Assembly: GCA_026874595.1 (NCBI GenBank)
Contig: CM049312.1
Coordinates: 48,799,429 to 48,863,428 of the forward strand
DNA: 64,000 nucleotides
Origin: Sipunculus nudus
Taxonomy: Eukaryota; Annelida; Sipuncula; Golfingiida; Sipunculidae
Reading direction: 5' to 3'
This document shows positions 44,201 through 58,700 of the stretch, piece after piece. Position 1 is the first letter of the stretch. The number at the start of each line of letters is the position of its first letter. The position numbers were made by a program, and so were the translations under genes. The notes beneath the pieces were generated by a model. That model saw nothing but the letters and a program-made list of their open reading frames with translations. It was not told where the DNA came from and ran no database searches.

Positions 44201-47200
44201 AACAAGGGAGAGCATGTACAAATACACAAACAGTCAGTCAACAAGGGAGAACATGTACAATACACAAATACTCAATCAACAAGGGAGAGCACTTACAAAT
44301 ACACAAATAGTCAATCAACAAGGGAGAACATGTACAAATACACAAACAGTAAATCAACAAGGGAGAACATGTACAGATACACAAATACTCAATCAACAAG
44401 GGAGGGCACTTACAAATACACAAATAGTCAATCAACAAGGGAGAGCATGTACAAATACACAAACAGTCAGTCAACAAGGGAGAACATGTACAGATACACA
44501 AATACTCAATCAACAAGGGAGGGCACTTACAAATACACAAATAGTCAATCAACAAGGGAGAGCATGTACAAATACACAAACAGTCAGTCAACAAGGGAGA
44601 ACATGTACAGATACACAATTACTCAATCAACAAGGGAGGGAACTTACAAATACACAAATAGTCAATCAACAAGGGAGAGCATGTACAAATACACAAACAG
44701 TCAGTCAACAAGGGAGAACATGTACAATACACAAATACTCAATCAACAAGGGAGAGCACTTACAAATACACAAATAGTCAATCAACAAGGGAGAACATGT
44801 ACAAATACACAAACAGTAAATCAACAAGGGAGAACATGTACAGATACACAAATACTCAATCAACAAGGGAGGGCACTTACAAATACACAAATAGTCAATC
44901 AACAAGGGAGAGCATGTACAAATACACAAACAGTCAGTCAACAAGGGAGAACATGTACAGATACACAAATACTCAATCAACAAGGGAGGGCACTTACAAA
45001 TACACAAATAGTCAATCAACAAGGGAGAGCATGTACAAATACACAAACAGTCAGTCAACAAGGGAGAGCATGTACAAATACACAAATAGTCAGTCAACAA
45101 GGGAGAACATGTACAAATACACGAACAGTCAACCAACAAAGGATAGCATGTACGAAGCTTTGTAATTTTTTGTACAAAGCACAATCAATCATTCAATAAG
45201 GGAGAGCACATACAAATACACAAACCGTCAACCAACAAGGAGACCATGTACAAAACGCAAACAGTTAATCAACAAGGGAGAGCATGTGGAAATACACAAA
45301 CAGTCAATCAACAAGGGAGAGCATGTACAAATACACAAACAGTCAGTCAACAAGGGAGAACATGTACAGATACACAATTACTCAATCAACAAGGGAGGGC
45401 ACTTACAAATACACAAATAGTCAATCAACAAGGGAGAGCATGTACAAATACACAAACAGTCAGTCAACAAGGGAGAACATGTACAATACACAAATACTCA
45501 ATCAACAAGGGAGAGCACTTACAAATACACAAATAGTCAATCAACAAGGGAGAACATGTACAAATACACAAACAGACATTCAACAAGGGAGGGCACTTAC
45601 AAATACACAAATAGTCAATCAACAAGGGAGAGCATGTACAAATACACAAACAGTCATTCAACAAGGGAGAGCATGTACAAATACACAAACAGTCAGTCAA
45701 CAAGGGAGAACATGTACAGATACACAAATACTCAATCAACAAGGGAGGGCACTTACAAATACACAAATAGTCAATCAACAAGGGAGAGCATGTACAAATA
45801 CACAAACAGTCAGTCAACAAGGGAGAGCATGTACAAATACACAAATAGTCAGTCAACAAGGGAGAACATGTACAAATACACGAACAGTCAACCAACAAAG
45901 GATAGCATGTACGAAGCTTTGTAATTTTTTGTACAAAGCACAAACAATCATTCAATAAGGGAGAGCACATACAAATACACAAACCGTCAACCAACAAGGA
46001 GACCATGTACAAAACGCAAACAGTTAATCAACAAAGGAGAGCATGTGGAAATACACAAACAGTCATTCAACAAGGGAGAGCATGTAGAAATACACAAACA
46101 GTCAAACAAGGGAGAGCATGTAGAAATGCACAAACAGTCAATCAACAAGGGACAGTATATAAGAATTAACAAACAATCCTTCAACAAGGGAGAGCATGCA
46201 CTATAAACAGACATTCAACAAGGGAGGGCACTTACAAATACAAAAATAGTCCATCAACAATGGAGAGTATGTACAAATACACAAACAGTCAGTCAACAAG
46301 GGAGAGCATGTACAAATACACAGTCAGTCAACAAGGGAGAGCATGTACAAAACACAAACAGTCAACCAACAAGGGATAACATGTACAAATACACAAATAG
46401 TCAATCAACAAGGGAGAGCATGTACAAATACACAAACAGTCAATCAACAAGGGAGAGCATGTACAAATACACAAACAGTCATTCAACAAGGGAGAGCATG
46501 TACAAATACACAAATATTTAATCAACAAGGGAAAACATGTACAAATACACAGTCATTCAACAAGGGAGAGCATGTACAAATACACAAACAGTCATTCAAC
46601 AAGGAAGAGCATGTACAAATACACAAACAGTCATTCAACAAGGGAGAACATGTACAAATACACAAACAGTAAATCAAAGCAAGCCTGGAGAGCATGTACA
46701 AATACACAAATAGTCAATCAATAAGGGAGAGCATGTACAAATACACAAATAGTCAATCAACAAGGGAGAGCATGTACAAATACACAAACAGTCATTCAAC
46801 AAGGGAGAACATGTAAAAATACACAAACAGTTAATCAACAAGGGAGAGCATGTGGAAATACACAAACAGTCATTCAACAAGGGAGAGCATGTAGAAATAC
46901 ACAAACAGTCAATCAACAAGGGACAGTATATAAGAATTAACAAACAATCCTTCAACAAGGGAGAGCATGCACTATAAACAGACATTCAACAAGGGAGGGC
47001 ATTTACAGATACACAAATAGTCAATCAACAAGGGAGAGTATGTAAAAATACACAAACAGTCATTCAACAAGGGAGAGCATGTACAAATACACAAACAGTC
47101 AATCAACAAGGGAGAGCATGTACAAAACACAAACAGTCAACCAACAAGGGAGAGCATGTACAAATACACAAACAGTAAATCAACAAGGGAGAACTTGTAC

Positions 47201-50200
47201 AAATACTCAAACAGTCAGTCAACAAGGGAGAGCATGTACAAATACACAAACAGTCATTCAACAAGGGAGAGCATGTACAAATACACAAACAGTCATTCAA
47301 CAAGGGAAAGCATGTACAAATACACAAAGAGTAAATCAACAAGGGAAAACATGTACAAATACACAGTCATTCAACAAGGGAGAGCATGTACAAATACACA
47401 AACAGTCATTCAACAAGGAAGAGCATGTACAAATACACAAACAGTCATTCAACAAGGGAGAGCATGTACAAATACACAAACAGTCAGTCAACAAGGGAGA
47501 GCATGTACAAATACACAAACAGTCAGTCAACAAGGGAGAGCATGTACAAATACACAAATAGTCAGTCAACAAGGGAGAACATGTACAAATACACGAACAA
47601 TCAACCAACAAAGGATAGCATGTACGAAGCTTTGTAATTTTTTGTACAAAGCACAAACAATCATTCAATAAGGGAGAGCACATACAAATACACAAACCGT
47701 CAACCAACAAGGAGACCATGTACAAAACGCAAACAGTTAATCAACAAGGGAGAGCATGTGGAAATACACAAACAGTCATTCAACAAGGGAGAGCATGTAG
47801 AAATACACAAACAGTCAAACAAGGGAGAGCATGTAGAAATACACAAACAGTCAATCAACAAGGGACAGTATATAAGAATTAACAAACAATCCTTCAACAA
47901 GGGAGAGCATGCACTATAAACAGACATTCAACAAGGGAGGGCACTTACAAATACACAAATAGTCAATCAACAAGGGAGAGCATGTACAAATACACAAACA
48001 GTCAGTCAACAAGGGAGAGCATGTACAAATACACAAACAGTCATTCAACAAGGGAGAGCATGTACAAATACACAAACAGTCATTCAACAAGGGAAAGCAT
48101 GTACAAATACACAAAGAGTAAATCAACAAGGGAAAACATGTACAAATACACAGTCATTCAACAAGGGAGAGCATGTACAAATACACAAACAGTCATTCAA
48201 CAAGGAAGAGCATGTACAAATACACAAACAGTCATTCAACAAGGGAGAGCATGTACAAATACACAAACAGTAAATCAAAGCAAGCCTGGAGAGCATGTAC
48301 AAATACTCAAAAAGTCAATCAACAAGGGAGAGCATGTACAAATACACAAACAGTCATTCAACAAGGGAGAGCATGTACAAATACACAAACAGTCATTCAA
48401 CAAGGGAGAGCATGTACAAATACACAAACAGTAAATCAAAGCAAGCCTGGAGAGCATGTACAAATACTCAAATAGTCAATCAACAAGGGAGAGTATGTAC
48501 AAATACACAAACAGTCATTCAACAAGGGAGAGCATGTACAAATACACAAATAGTCAATCAACAAGGGAGAGCATGTACAAATGACAAACAGTCTACCAAC
48601 AAGGGAGAGCATGTACAAATACACAAACAGTCAGTCAACAAGGGAGAGCATGTACAAATACACAAACAGTCATTCAACAAGGGAGAGCATGTACAAATAC
48701 ACAAACAGTAAATCAAAGCAAGCTGGGAGAGCATGTACAAATACACAAATAGTCAATCAACAAGGGAGAGCATGTACAAATACACAAACAGTCAGTTAAC
48801 AAGAGAGAACATGTACAAATACACGAACAGTCAACCAACAAAGGACAGCATGTACGAAGCTTTGTAATTTTTTGTACAAAGCACAAACAGTCATTCAATA
48901 AGGGAGAGCATGTACAAATACACAAACAGTAAATCAACAAGGGAGAGCATGTACAAATAAACAAACAGTCATTCAACAAGGGAGAGCATGTACAAATACA
49001 CAAATAGTTAATCAACAAGGAAGAGCATGTACAAATACACAGTCATTAAACAAGGGAGAGCATGTACAAATACACAAACAGTCATTCAACAAGGAAGAGC
49101 ATGTACAAATACACAAACAGTCATTCAACAAGGGAGAACATGTACAAATACACAAACAGTAAATCAAAGCAAGCCTGGAGAGCATGTACAAATACACAAA
49201 TAGTCAATCAACAAGGGAGAGCATGTACAAATACACAAATAGTCAATCAACAAGGGAGAGCATGTACAAATACACAAACAGTCATTCAACAAGGGAGAGC
49301 ATGTAGAAATACACAAACGGTCAATCAACAAGGGACAGTATATAAGAATTAACAAACAATCCTTCAACAAGGGAGAGCATGCACTATAAACAGACATTCA
49401 ACAAGGGAGGGCATTTACAAATACACAAATAGTCAATCAACAAGGGAGAGTATGTAAAAATACACAAACAGTCATTCAACAAGGGAGAGCATGTACAAAT
49501 ACACAAATAGTCAATCAACAAGGGAGAGCATGTACAAAACACAAACAGTCAACCAACAAGGGAGAGCATGTACAAATACACAAACAGTAAATCAACAAGG
49601 GAGAACTTGTACAAATACTCAAACAGTCAGTCAACAAGGGAGAGCATGTACAAATACACAAACAGTCATTCAACAAGGGAGAGCATGTACAAATCCACAA
49701 ACAGTCATTCAACAAGGGAAAGCATGTACAAATACACAAAGAGTAAATCAACTAGGGAAAACATGTACAAATACACAGTCATTCAACAAGGGAGAGCATG
49801 TACAAATACACAAACAGTCATTCAACAAGGAAGAGCATGTACAAATACACAAACAGTCATTCAACAAGGGAGAGCATGTACAAATACACAAACAGTAAAT
49901 CAAAGCAAGCCTGGAGAGCATGTACAAATACTCAAAAAGTCAATCAACAAGGGAGAGCATGTACAAATACACAAACAGTCATTCAACAAGGGAGAGCATG
50001 TACAAATACACAAACAGTCATTCAACAAGGAAGAGCATGTACAAATACACAAACAGTCATTCAACAAGGGAGAGCATGTACAAATACACAAACAGTAAAT
50101 CAAAGCAAGCCTGGAGAGCATGTACAAATACTCAAATAGTCAATCAACAAGGGAGAGCATGTACAAATACACAAACAGTCAGTCAACAAGGGAGAACATG

Positions 50201-51100
50201 TACAAATACACGAACAGTCAACCAACAAAGGACAGCATGTACGAAGCTTTGTAATTTTTTGAACAAAGCACAAACAGTCATTCAATAAGGGAGAGCACAT
50301 ACAAATACACAAACCGTCAACCAACAAGGAGACCATGTACAAAACGCAAACAGTTAATCAACAAGGGAGAGCATGTGGAAATACACAAACAGTCATTCAA
50401 CAAGGGAGAACAGGTACAGATACACAAATACTCAATCAACAATGGGGGAGCATGTACAAATACACAAATAATCAATCAACAAGGGAGAGCATGTACAAAT
50501 ACACAAACAGTCAGTCAACAAGGGAGAACAGGTACAGATACACAAATACTCAATCAACAATGGGGGAGCATGTACAAATACACAAATAGTCAATCAACAA
50601 GGGAGAGCATGTACAAATACACAAACAGTCAGTCAACAAGGGAGAACATGTACAGATACACAAACACTCAATCAACAAGGGAGGGCACTTACAAATACAC
50701 AAACAGTCAATCAACAAGGGAGAGCATGTACAAATACACAAACAGTCAGTCAACAAGGGAGAGCATGTACAAATACACAAACAGTCAGTCAACAAGGGAG
50801 AACATGTACAGATACACAAATACTCAATCAACAAGGGAGGGCACTTACAAATACACAAATAGTCAATCAACAAGGGAGAGCATGTACAAATACACAAACA
50901 GTCAGTCAACAAGGGAGAACATGAACAGATACACAAATACTCAATCAACAAGGGAGGGCACTTACAAATACACAAATAGTCAATCAACAAGGGAGAGCAT
51001 GTACAAATACACAAACAGTCAGTCAACAAGGGAGAACATGTACAGATACACAATTACTCAATCAACAAGGGAGGGAACTTACAAATACACAAATAGTCAA
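37900..51100 (+). repeat. 6.9-kb tandem HOR duplication across the B/C boundary
   Basis: About 37.9-44.2 kb and about 44.78-51.1 kb are the same sequence at offset 6,863 bp, becoming 6,902 bp after about 42.59 kb, because only the second copy keeps the monomer lost there. This is a younger duplication than A/B, since it includes the B/C fusion at core 7. Confidence 0.85.
43473..45117 (+). repeat. Trimer core 7, extended and fused to segment C
   Basis: Matches core 4 (23,692-24,996) at offset 19,781, including the 467-bp internal duplication (44,330 versus 44,797). It then ends in a hairpin cassette of the core-3 type (45,157, with GCACAATCAATC) instead of entering the hairpin-free domain. 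The spacing between the flanking hairpins is 1,813 bp instead of the usual 1,346, and the excess is 467 bp. The core is therefore a fusion of a core-4 left part and a core-3 right part. Confidence 0.88.
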
Positions 51101-53814
51101 TCAACAAGGGAGAGCATGTACAAATACACAAACAGTCAGTCAACAAGGGAGAACATGTACAATACACAAATACTCAATCAACAAGGGAGAGCACTTACAA
51201 ATACACAAATAGTCAATCAACAAGGGAGAACATGTACAAATACACAAACAGTAAATCAACAAGGGAGAACATGTACAGATACACAAATACTCAATCAACA
51301 AGGGAGGGCACTTACAAATACACAAATAGTCAATCAACAAGGGAGAGCATGTATAAATACACAAACAGTCAGTCAACAAGGGAGAACATGTACAGATACA
51401 CAAATACTCAATCAACAAGGGAGGGCACTTACAAATACACAAATAGTCAATCAACAAGGGAGAGCATGTACAAATACACAAACAGTCAGTCAACAAGGGA
51501 GAGCATGTACAAATACACAAATAGTCAGTCAACAAGGGAGAACATGTACAAATACACGAACAGTCAACCAACAAAGGATAGCATGTACGAAGCTTTGTAA
51601 TTTTTTGTACAAAGCACAAACAATCATTCAATAAGGGAGAGCACATACAAATACACAAACCGTCAACCAACAAGGAGACCATGTACAAAACGCAAACAGT
51701 TAATCAACAAGGGAGAGCATGTGGAAATACACAAACAGTCAATCAACAAGGGAGAGCATGTACAAATACACAAACAGTCAGTCAACAAGGGAGAACATGT
51801 ACAGATACACAATTACTCAATCAACAAGGGAGGGCACTTACAAATACACAAATAGTCAATCAACAAGGGAGAGCATGTACAAATACACAAACAGTCAGTC
51901 AACAAGGGAGAACATGTACAATACACAAATACTCAATCAACAAGGGAGAGCACTTACAAATACACAAATAGTCAATCAACAAGGGAGAGCAAGTACAAAT
52001 ACACAAACAGTCAGTCAACAAGGGAGAGCATGTACAAATACACAAATAGTCAGTCAACAAGGGAGAACATGTACAAATACACGAACAGTCAACCAACAAA
52101 GGATAGCATGTACGAAGCTTTGTAATTTTTTGTACAAAGCACAAACAATCATTCAATAAGGGAGAGCACATACAAATACACAAACCGTCAACCAACAAGG
52201 AGACCATGTACAAAACGCAAACAGTTAATCAACAAGGGAGAGCATGTGGAAATACACAAACAGTCATTCAACAAGGGAGAGCATGTAGAAATACACAAAC
52301 AGTCAAACAAGGGAGAGCATGTAGAAATACACAAACAGTCAATCAACAAGGGAGAGTATATAAGAATTAACAAACAATCCTTCAACAAGGGAGAGCATGC
52401 ACTATAAACAGACATTCAACAAGGGAGGGCACTTACAAATACAAAAATAGTCCATCAACAATGGAGAGTATGTACAAATACACAAACAGTCAGTCAACAA
52501 GGGAGAGCATGTACAAATACACAGTCAGTCAACAAGGGAGAGCATGTACAAAACACAAACAGTCAACCAACAAGGGATAGCATGTACAAATACACAAATA
52601 GTCAATCAACAAGGGAGAGCATGTACAAATACACAAACAGTCAATCAACAAGGGAGAGCATGTACAAATACACAAACAGTCATTCAACAAGGGAGAGCAT
52701 GTACTAATACACAAATATTTAATCAACAAGGGAAAACATGTACAAATACACAGTCATTCAACAAGGGAGAGCATGTACAAATACACAAACAGTCATTCAA
52801 CAAGGAAGAGCATGTACAAATACACAAACAGTCATTCAACAAGGGAGAACATGTACAAATACACAAACAGTAAATCAAAGCAAGCCTGGAGAGCATGTAC
52901 AAATACACAAATAGTCAATCAACAAGGGAGAGCATGTACAAATACACAAATAGTCAATCAACAAGGGAGAGCATGTACAAATACACAAACAGTCATTCAA
53001 CAAGGGAGAACATGTAAAAATACACAAACAGTTAATCAACAAGGGAGAGCATGTGGAAATACACAAACAGTCATTCAACAAGGGAGAGCATGTAGAAATA
53101 CACAAACAGTCAATCAACAAGGGACAGTATATAAGAATTAACAAACAATCCTTCAACAAGGGAGAGCATGCACTATAAACAGACATTCAACAAGGGAGGG
53201 CATTTACAGATACACAAACAGTCAATCAACAAGGGAGAGTATGTAAAAATACACAAACAGTCATTCAACGCGGGAGAGCATGTACAAATACACAAACAGT
53301 CAATCAACACGGGAGAGCATGTACAAAACACAAACAGTCAACCAACAAGGGAGAGCATGTACAAATACACAAACAGTAAATCAACAAGGGAGAACTTGTA
53401 CAAATACTCAAACAGTCAGTCAACAAGGGAGAGCATGTACAAATACACAAACAGTCATTCAACAAGGGAGAGCATGTACAAATACACAAACAGTCATTCA
53501 ACAAGGGAAAGCATGTACAAATACACAAAGAGTAAATCAACAAGGGAAAACATGTACAAATACACAGTCATTCAACAAGGGAGAGCATGTACAAATACAC
53601 AAACAGTCATTCAACAAGGAAGAGCATGTACAAATACACAAACAGTCATTCAACAAGGGAGAGCATGTACAAATACACAAACAGTCAGTCAACAAGGGAG
53701 AGCATGTACAAATACACAAATAGTCAGTCAACAAGGGAGAACATGTACAAATACACGAACAGTCAACCAACAAAGGATAGCATGTACGAAGCTTTGTAAT
53801 TTTTTGTACAAAGC
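45157..53814 (+). repeat. Hairpin elements of segment C (8 copies)
   Basis: Spans: 45157-45180, 45916-45939, 47629-47652, 48859-48882, 50246-50269 (GAAC type, before core 8), 51592-51615, 52117-52140 and 53791-53814. Spacing from 45157 to 50246 reproduces 18474-23563 exactly, then changes to the 13,339-13,864 pattern after 51.1 kb. Confidence 0.88.
50375..51552 (+). repeat. Trimer core 8 (mosaic of core 4 and core 2 types)
   Basis: The left part matches 23,692 onward: at about 51,083 it has AAATACAC where core 2 has AACACAC. The right part matches core 2 (GTATAAATAC at about 51,352). The switch therefore lies between about 51,085 and 51,350, inside identical trimer sequence, with no change in length (1,346 bp between flanking hairpins). 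Confidence 0.88.
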
Positions 53815-55711
53815 ACAAACAATCATTCAATAAGGGAGAGCACATACAAATACACAAACCGTCAACCAACAAGGAGACCATGTACAAAACGCAAACAGTT
53901 AATAAACAAGGGAGAGCATGTGGAAATACACAAACAGTCATTCAACAAGGGAGAGCATGTAGAAATACACAAACAGTCAAACAAGGGAGAGCATGTAGAA
54001 ATACACAAACAGTCATTCAACAAGGGAGAGCATGTAGAAATACACAAACAGTCAAACAAGGGAGAGCATGTAGAAATACACAAATAGTTAATCAACAAGG
54101 GAAAACATGTACAAATACACAGTCATTAAACAAGGGAGAGCATGTACAAATACACAAACAGTCATTCAACAAGGAAGAGCATGTACAAATACACAAACAG
54201 TCAATCAACAAGGGAGATTATGTAAGAATTAACAAAGAATCATTCAACAAGGGAGAGCATGCAATATAAACAGACATTCAACAAGGGAGGGCACTTACAA
54301 AAACACAAATAAACAATCAACAAGGGAGAGCATGTACAAAACACAAAGTCAACCCACAAGGGACAGCATGTACAAATACACAAACAGTAAATCAAAGCAA
54401 GGCAGGAGAGCATGTACAAATACACAAATAGTCAATCAACAAGGGAGAACATGTACAAATACACAAATAGTCAATCAACAAGGGAGAACTTGTACAAATA
54501 CACAAACAGTCAGTCAACAAGGGAGAGTATGTACAAATACACAAACAGTAAATCAAAGCAAGGCAGGAGAGCATGTACAAATGACAAACAGTCAACCAAC
54601 AAGGGAGAGCATGTACAAATACACAAATAGTCAATCAACAAGGGAGAGCATGTACAAATACACAAACAGTCATTCAACAAGGGAGAACATGTAAAAATAC
54701 ACAAACAGTTAATCAACAAGGGAGAGCATGTGGAAATACACAAACAGTCATTCAACAAGGGAGAGCATGTAGAAATACACAAACAGTCAATCAACAAGGG
54801 ACAGTATATAAGAATTAACAAACAATCCTTCAACAAGGGAGAGCATGCACTATAAACAGAAATTCAACAAGGGAGGGCATTTACAGATACACAAATAGTC
54901 AATCAACAAGGGAGAGTATGTAAAAATACACAAACAGTCATTCAACAAGGGAGAGCATGTACAAATACACAAATAGTCAATCAACAAGGGAGAGCATGTA
55001 CAAAACACAAACAGTCAACCAACAAGGGAGAGCATGTACAAATACACAAACAGTAAATCAACAAGGGAGAACTTGTACAAATACTCAAACAGTCAGTCAA
55101 CAAGGGAGAGCATGTACAAATACACAAACAGTCATTCAACAAGGGAGAGCATGTACAACTACACAAACAGTCATTCAACAAGGGAAAAAATGTACAAATA
55201 CACAAAGAGTAAATCAACAAGGGAAAACATGTAGAAATACACAGTCATTCAACAAGGGAGAGCATGTACAAATACACAAACAGTCATTCAACAAGGAAGA
55301 GCATGTACAAATACACAAACAGTCATTCAACAAGGGAGAGCATGTACAAATACACAAACAGTAAATCAAAGCAAGCCTGGAGAGCATGTACAAATACTCA
55401 AAAAGTCAATCAACAAGGGAGAGCATGTACAAATACACAAACAGTCATTCAACAAGGGAGAGCATGTACAAATACACAAACAGTCATTCAACAAGGAAGA
55501 GCATGTACAAATACACAAACAGTCATTCAACAAGGGAGAGCATGTACAAATACACAAACAGTAAATCAAAGCAAGCCTGGAGAGCATGTACAAATACTCA
55601 AATAGTCAATCAACAAGGGAGAGCATGTACAAATACACAAACAGTCAGTCAACAAGAGAGAACAGGTACAAATACACGAACAGTCAACCAACAAAGGACA
55701 GCATGTACGAA

Positions 55712-58700
55712 GCTTTGTAATTTTTTGAACAAAGCACAAACAGTCATTCAATAAGGGAGAGCACATACAAATACACAAACCGTCAACCAACAAGGAGACC
55801 ATGTACAAAACGCAAACAGTTAATCAACAAGGGAGAGCATGTGGAAATACACAAACAGTCATTCAACAAGGGAGAGCATGTAGAAATACACAAACAGTCA
55901 ATCAACAAGGGACAGTATATAAGAATTAACAAACAATCCTTCAACAAGGGAGAGCATGCACTATAAACAGACATTCAACAAGGGAGGGCACTTATAAATA
56001 CACAAATAGTCAATCAACAAGGGAGAGTATGTACAAATACACAAACAGTCATTCAACAAGGGAGAGCATGTACAAATACACAAATAGTCAATCAACAAGG
56101 GAGAGCATGTACAAATGACAAACAGTCAACCAACAAGGGAGAGCATGTACAAATACAGAAACAGTCAGTCAACAAGGGAGAGCATGTACAAATACACAAA
56201 CAGTCATTCAACAAGGGAGAGCATGTACAAATACACAAACAGTAAATCAAAGCAAGCTGGGAGAGCATGTACAAATACACAAATAGTCAATCAACAAGGG
56301 AGAGCATGTACAAATACACAAACAGTCAGTTAACAAGAGAGAACATGTACAAATACACGAACAGTCAACCAACAAAGGACAGCATGTACGAAGCTTTGTA
56401 ATGTTTTGTACAAAGCACAAACAGTCATTCAATAAGGGAGAGCACATACAAATACACAAACCGTCAACCAACAAGGAGACCATGTACAAATACACAAACA
56501 GCCATTCAACAAGGGAGAGCATGTACAAATACACAAACAGTCATTCAACAAGGGAGAGCATGTACAAATACACAAACAGTAAATCAACAAGGGAGAGCAT
56601 GTACAAATAAACAAACAGTCATTCAACAAGGGAGAGCATGTACAAATACACAAATAGTTAATCAACAAGGGAAAACATGTACAAATACACAGTCATTCAA
56701 CAAGGGAGAGCATGTACAAATACACAAACAGTCATTCAACAAGGAAGAGCATGTACAAATACACAAACAGTCATTCAACAAGGGAGAACATGTACAAATA
56801 CACAAACAGTAAATCAAAGCAAGCCTGGAGAGCATGTACAAATACACAAATAGTCAATCCACAAGGGAGAGCATGTACAAATACACAAATAGTCATTCAA
56901 CAAGAGAGAACATGTAAAAATACACAAACAGTTAATCAACAAGGGAGAACATGTGGAAATACACAAACAGTCATTCAACAAGGGAGAGCATGTAGAAATA
57001 CACAAACAGTCAATCAACAAGGGAAAGTATATAAGAATTAACAAACAATCCTTCAACAAGGGAGAGCATGCACTATAAACAGACATTCAACAAGGGAGGG
57101 CATTTACAAATACACAAATAGTTAATCAACAAGGGAAAACATGTACAAATACACAGTCATTCAACAAGGGAGAGCATGTACAAATACACAAACAGTCATT
57201 CAACAAGGGAGAGCATGTACAAATACACAAATAGTTAATCAACAAGGGAAAACATGTACAAATACACAGTCATTCAACAAGGGAGAGCATGTACAAATAC
57301 ACAAACAGTCATTCAACAAGGAAGAGCATGTACAAATACACAAACAGTCATTCAACAAGGGAGAACATGTACAAATACACAAACAGTAAATCAAAGCAAG
57401 CCTGGAGAGCATGTACAAATACACAAATAGTCAATCCACAAGGGAGAGCATGTACAAATACACAAACAGTCATTCAACAAGGGAGAACATGTAAAAATAC
57501 ACAAACAGTTAATCAACAAGGGAGAGCATGTGGAAATACACAAACAGTCATTCAACAAGGGAGAGCATGTAGAAATACACAAACAGTCAATCAACAAGGG
57601 AAAGTATATAAGAATTAACAAACAATCCTTCAACAAGGGAGAGCATGCACTATAAACAGACATTCAACAAGGGAGGGCATTTACAAATACACAAATAGTC
57701 AATCAACAAGGGCGAGTATGTAAAAATACACAAACAGTCATTCAACAAGGGAGAGCATGTACAAATACACAAATAGTCAATCAACAAGGGAGAGCATGTA
57801 CAAAACACAAACAGTCAACCAACAAGGGAGAGCATGTACAAATACACAAACAGTAAATCAACAAGGGAGAACTTGTACAAATACTCAAACAGTCAGTCAA
57901 CAAGGGAGAGCATGTACAAATACACAAACAGTCATTCAACAAGGGAGAGCATGTACAAATACACAAACAGTCATTCAACAAGGGAAAGCATGTACAAATA
58001 CACAAAGAGTAAATCAACTAGGGAAAACATGTACAAATACACAGTCATTCAACAAGGGAGAGCATGTACAAATACACAAACAGTCATTCAACAAGGAAGA
58101 GCATGTACAAATACACAAACAGTCATTCAACAAGGGAGAGCATGTACAAATACACAAACAGTAAATCAAAGCAAGCTTGGAGAGCATGTACAAATACTCA
58201 AAAAGTCAATCAACAAGGGAGAGCATGTACAAATACACAAACAGTCATTCAACAAGGGAGAGCATGTACAAATACACAAACAGTCATTCAACAAGGAAGA
58301 GCATGTACAAATACACAAACAGTCATTCAACAAGGGAGAGCATGTACAAATACACAAACAGTCATTCAACAAGGGAGAGCATGTACAAATACACAAACAG
58401 TAAATCAACAAGGGAGAGCATGTACAAATACACAAACAGTCATTCAACAAGGGAGAGCATGTACAAATACACAAATAGTTAATCAACAAGGGAAAACATG
58501 TACAAATACACAGTCATTAAACAAGGGAGAGCATGTACAAATACACAAACAGTCATTCAACAAGGAAGAGCATGTACAAATACACAAACAGTCAATCAAC
58601 AAGGGAGATTATGTAAGAATTAACAAAGAATCATTCAACAAGGGAGAGCATGCAATATAAACAGACATTCAACAAGGGAGGGCACTTACAAAAACACAAA

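Larger units (their letters stand above)
24956..44780 (+). repeat. Superblock B (second copy, lacking one 5,135-bp HOR)
   Basis: Bases 24,956 to about 36.9 kb match 1 to about 11.9 kb at offset 24,955. Bases from about 36.2-36.9 kb to about 42.5 kb match at offset 19,820, and from about 42.6 to 44.78 kb at offset 19,781. The first change (5,135 bp) equals the spacing between the 12122 and 17257 cores, so one complete HOR is missing. The second (39 bp) is one monomer missing near 42,588. Single-base differences are sparse: 9998 T versus 34953 A, 11165 C versus 36120 G, 19462 A versus 39282 T, 22102 G versus 41922 C, 23262 C versus 43043 T. The right boundary is approximate, because the next segment joins within identical trimer sequence. 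Confidence 0.9.
44781..53990 (+). repeat. Segment C: mosaic of re-duplicated HORs
   Basis: This continues out of superblock B without a visible break, but instead of the A/B start sequence it repeats HORs already present. From about 44.8 to 51.1 kb it matches 18.1-24.4 kb at offset 26,683, which is also a tandem copy of 37.9-44.2 kb at offset 6,863/6,902. From about 51.3 to 52.88 kb it matches 13.1-14.62 kb at offset 38,253; the marker is GTATAAATAC, shared by 13,099 and 51,352. A short stretch (52.88-53.15 kb) resembles 6.41-6.67 kb. From 53.17 to about 53.98 kb it matches 15.28-16.1 kb at offset 37,884; the marker is CAACGCGGG, shared by 15.38 and 53.27 kb. Breakpoints lie in identical sequence, so edges are approximate. 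Confidence 0.85.
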
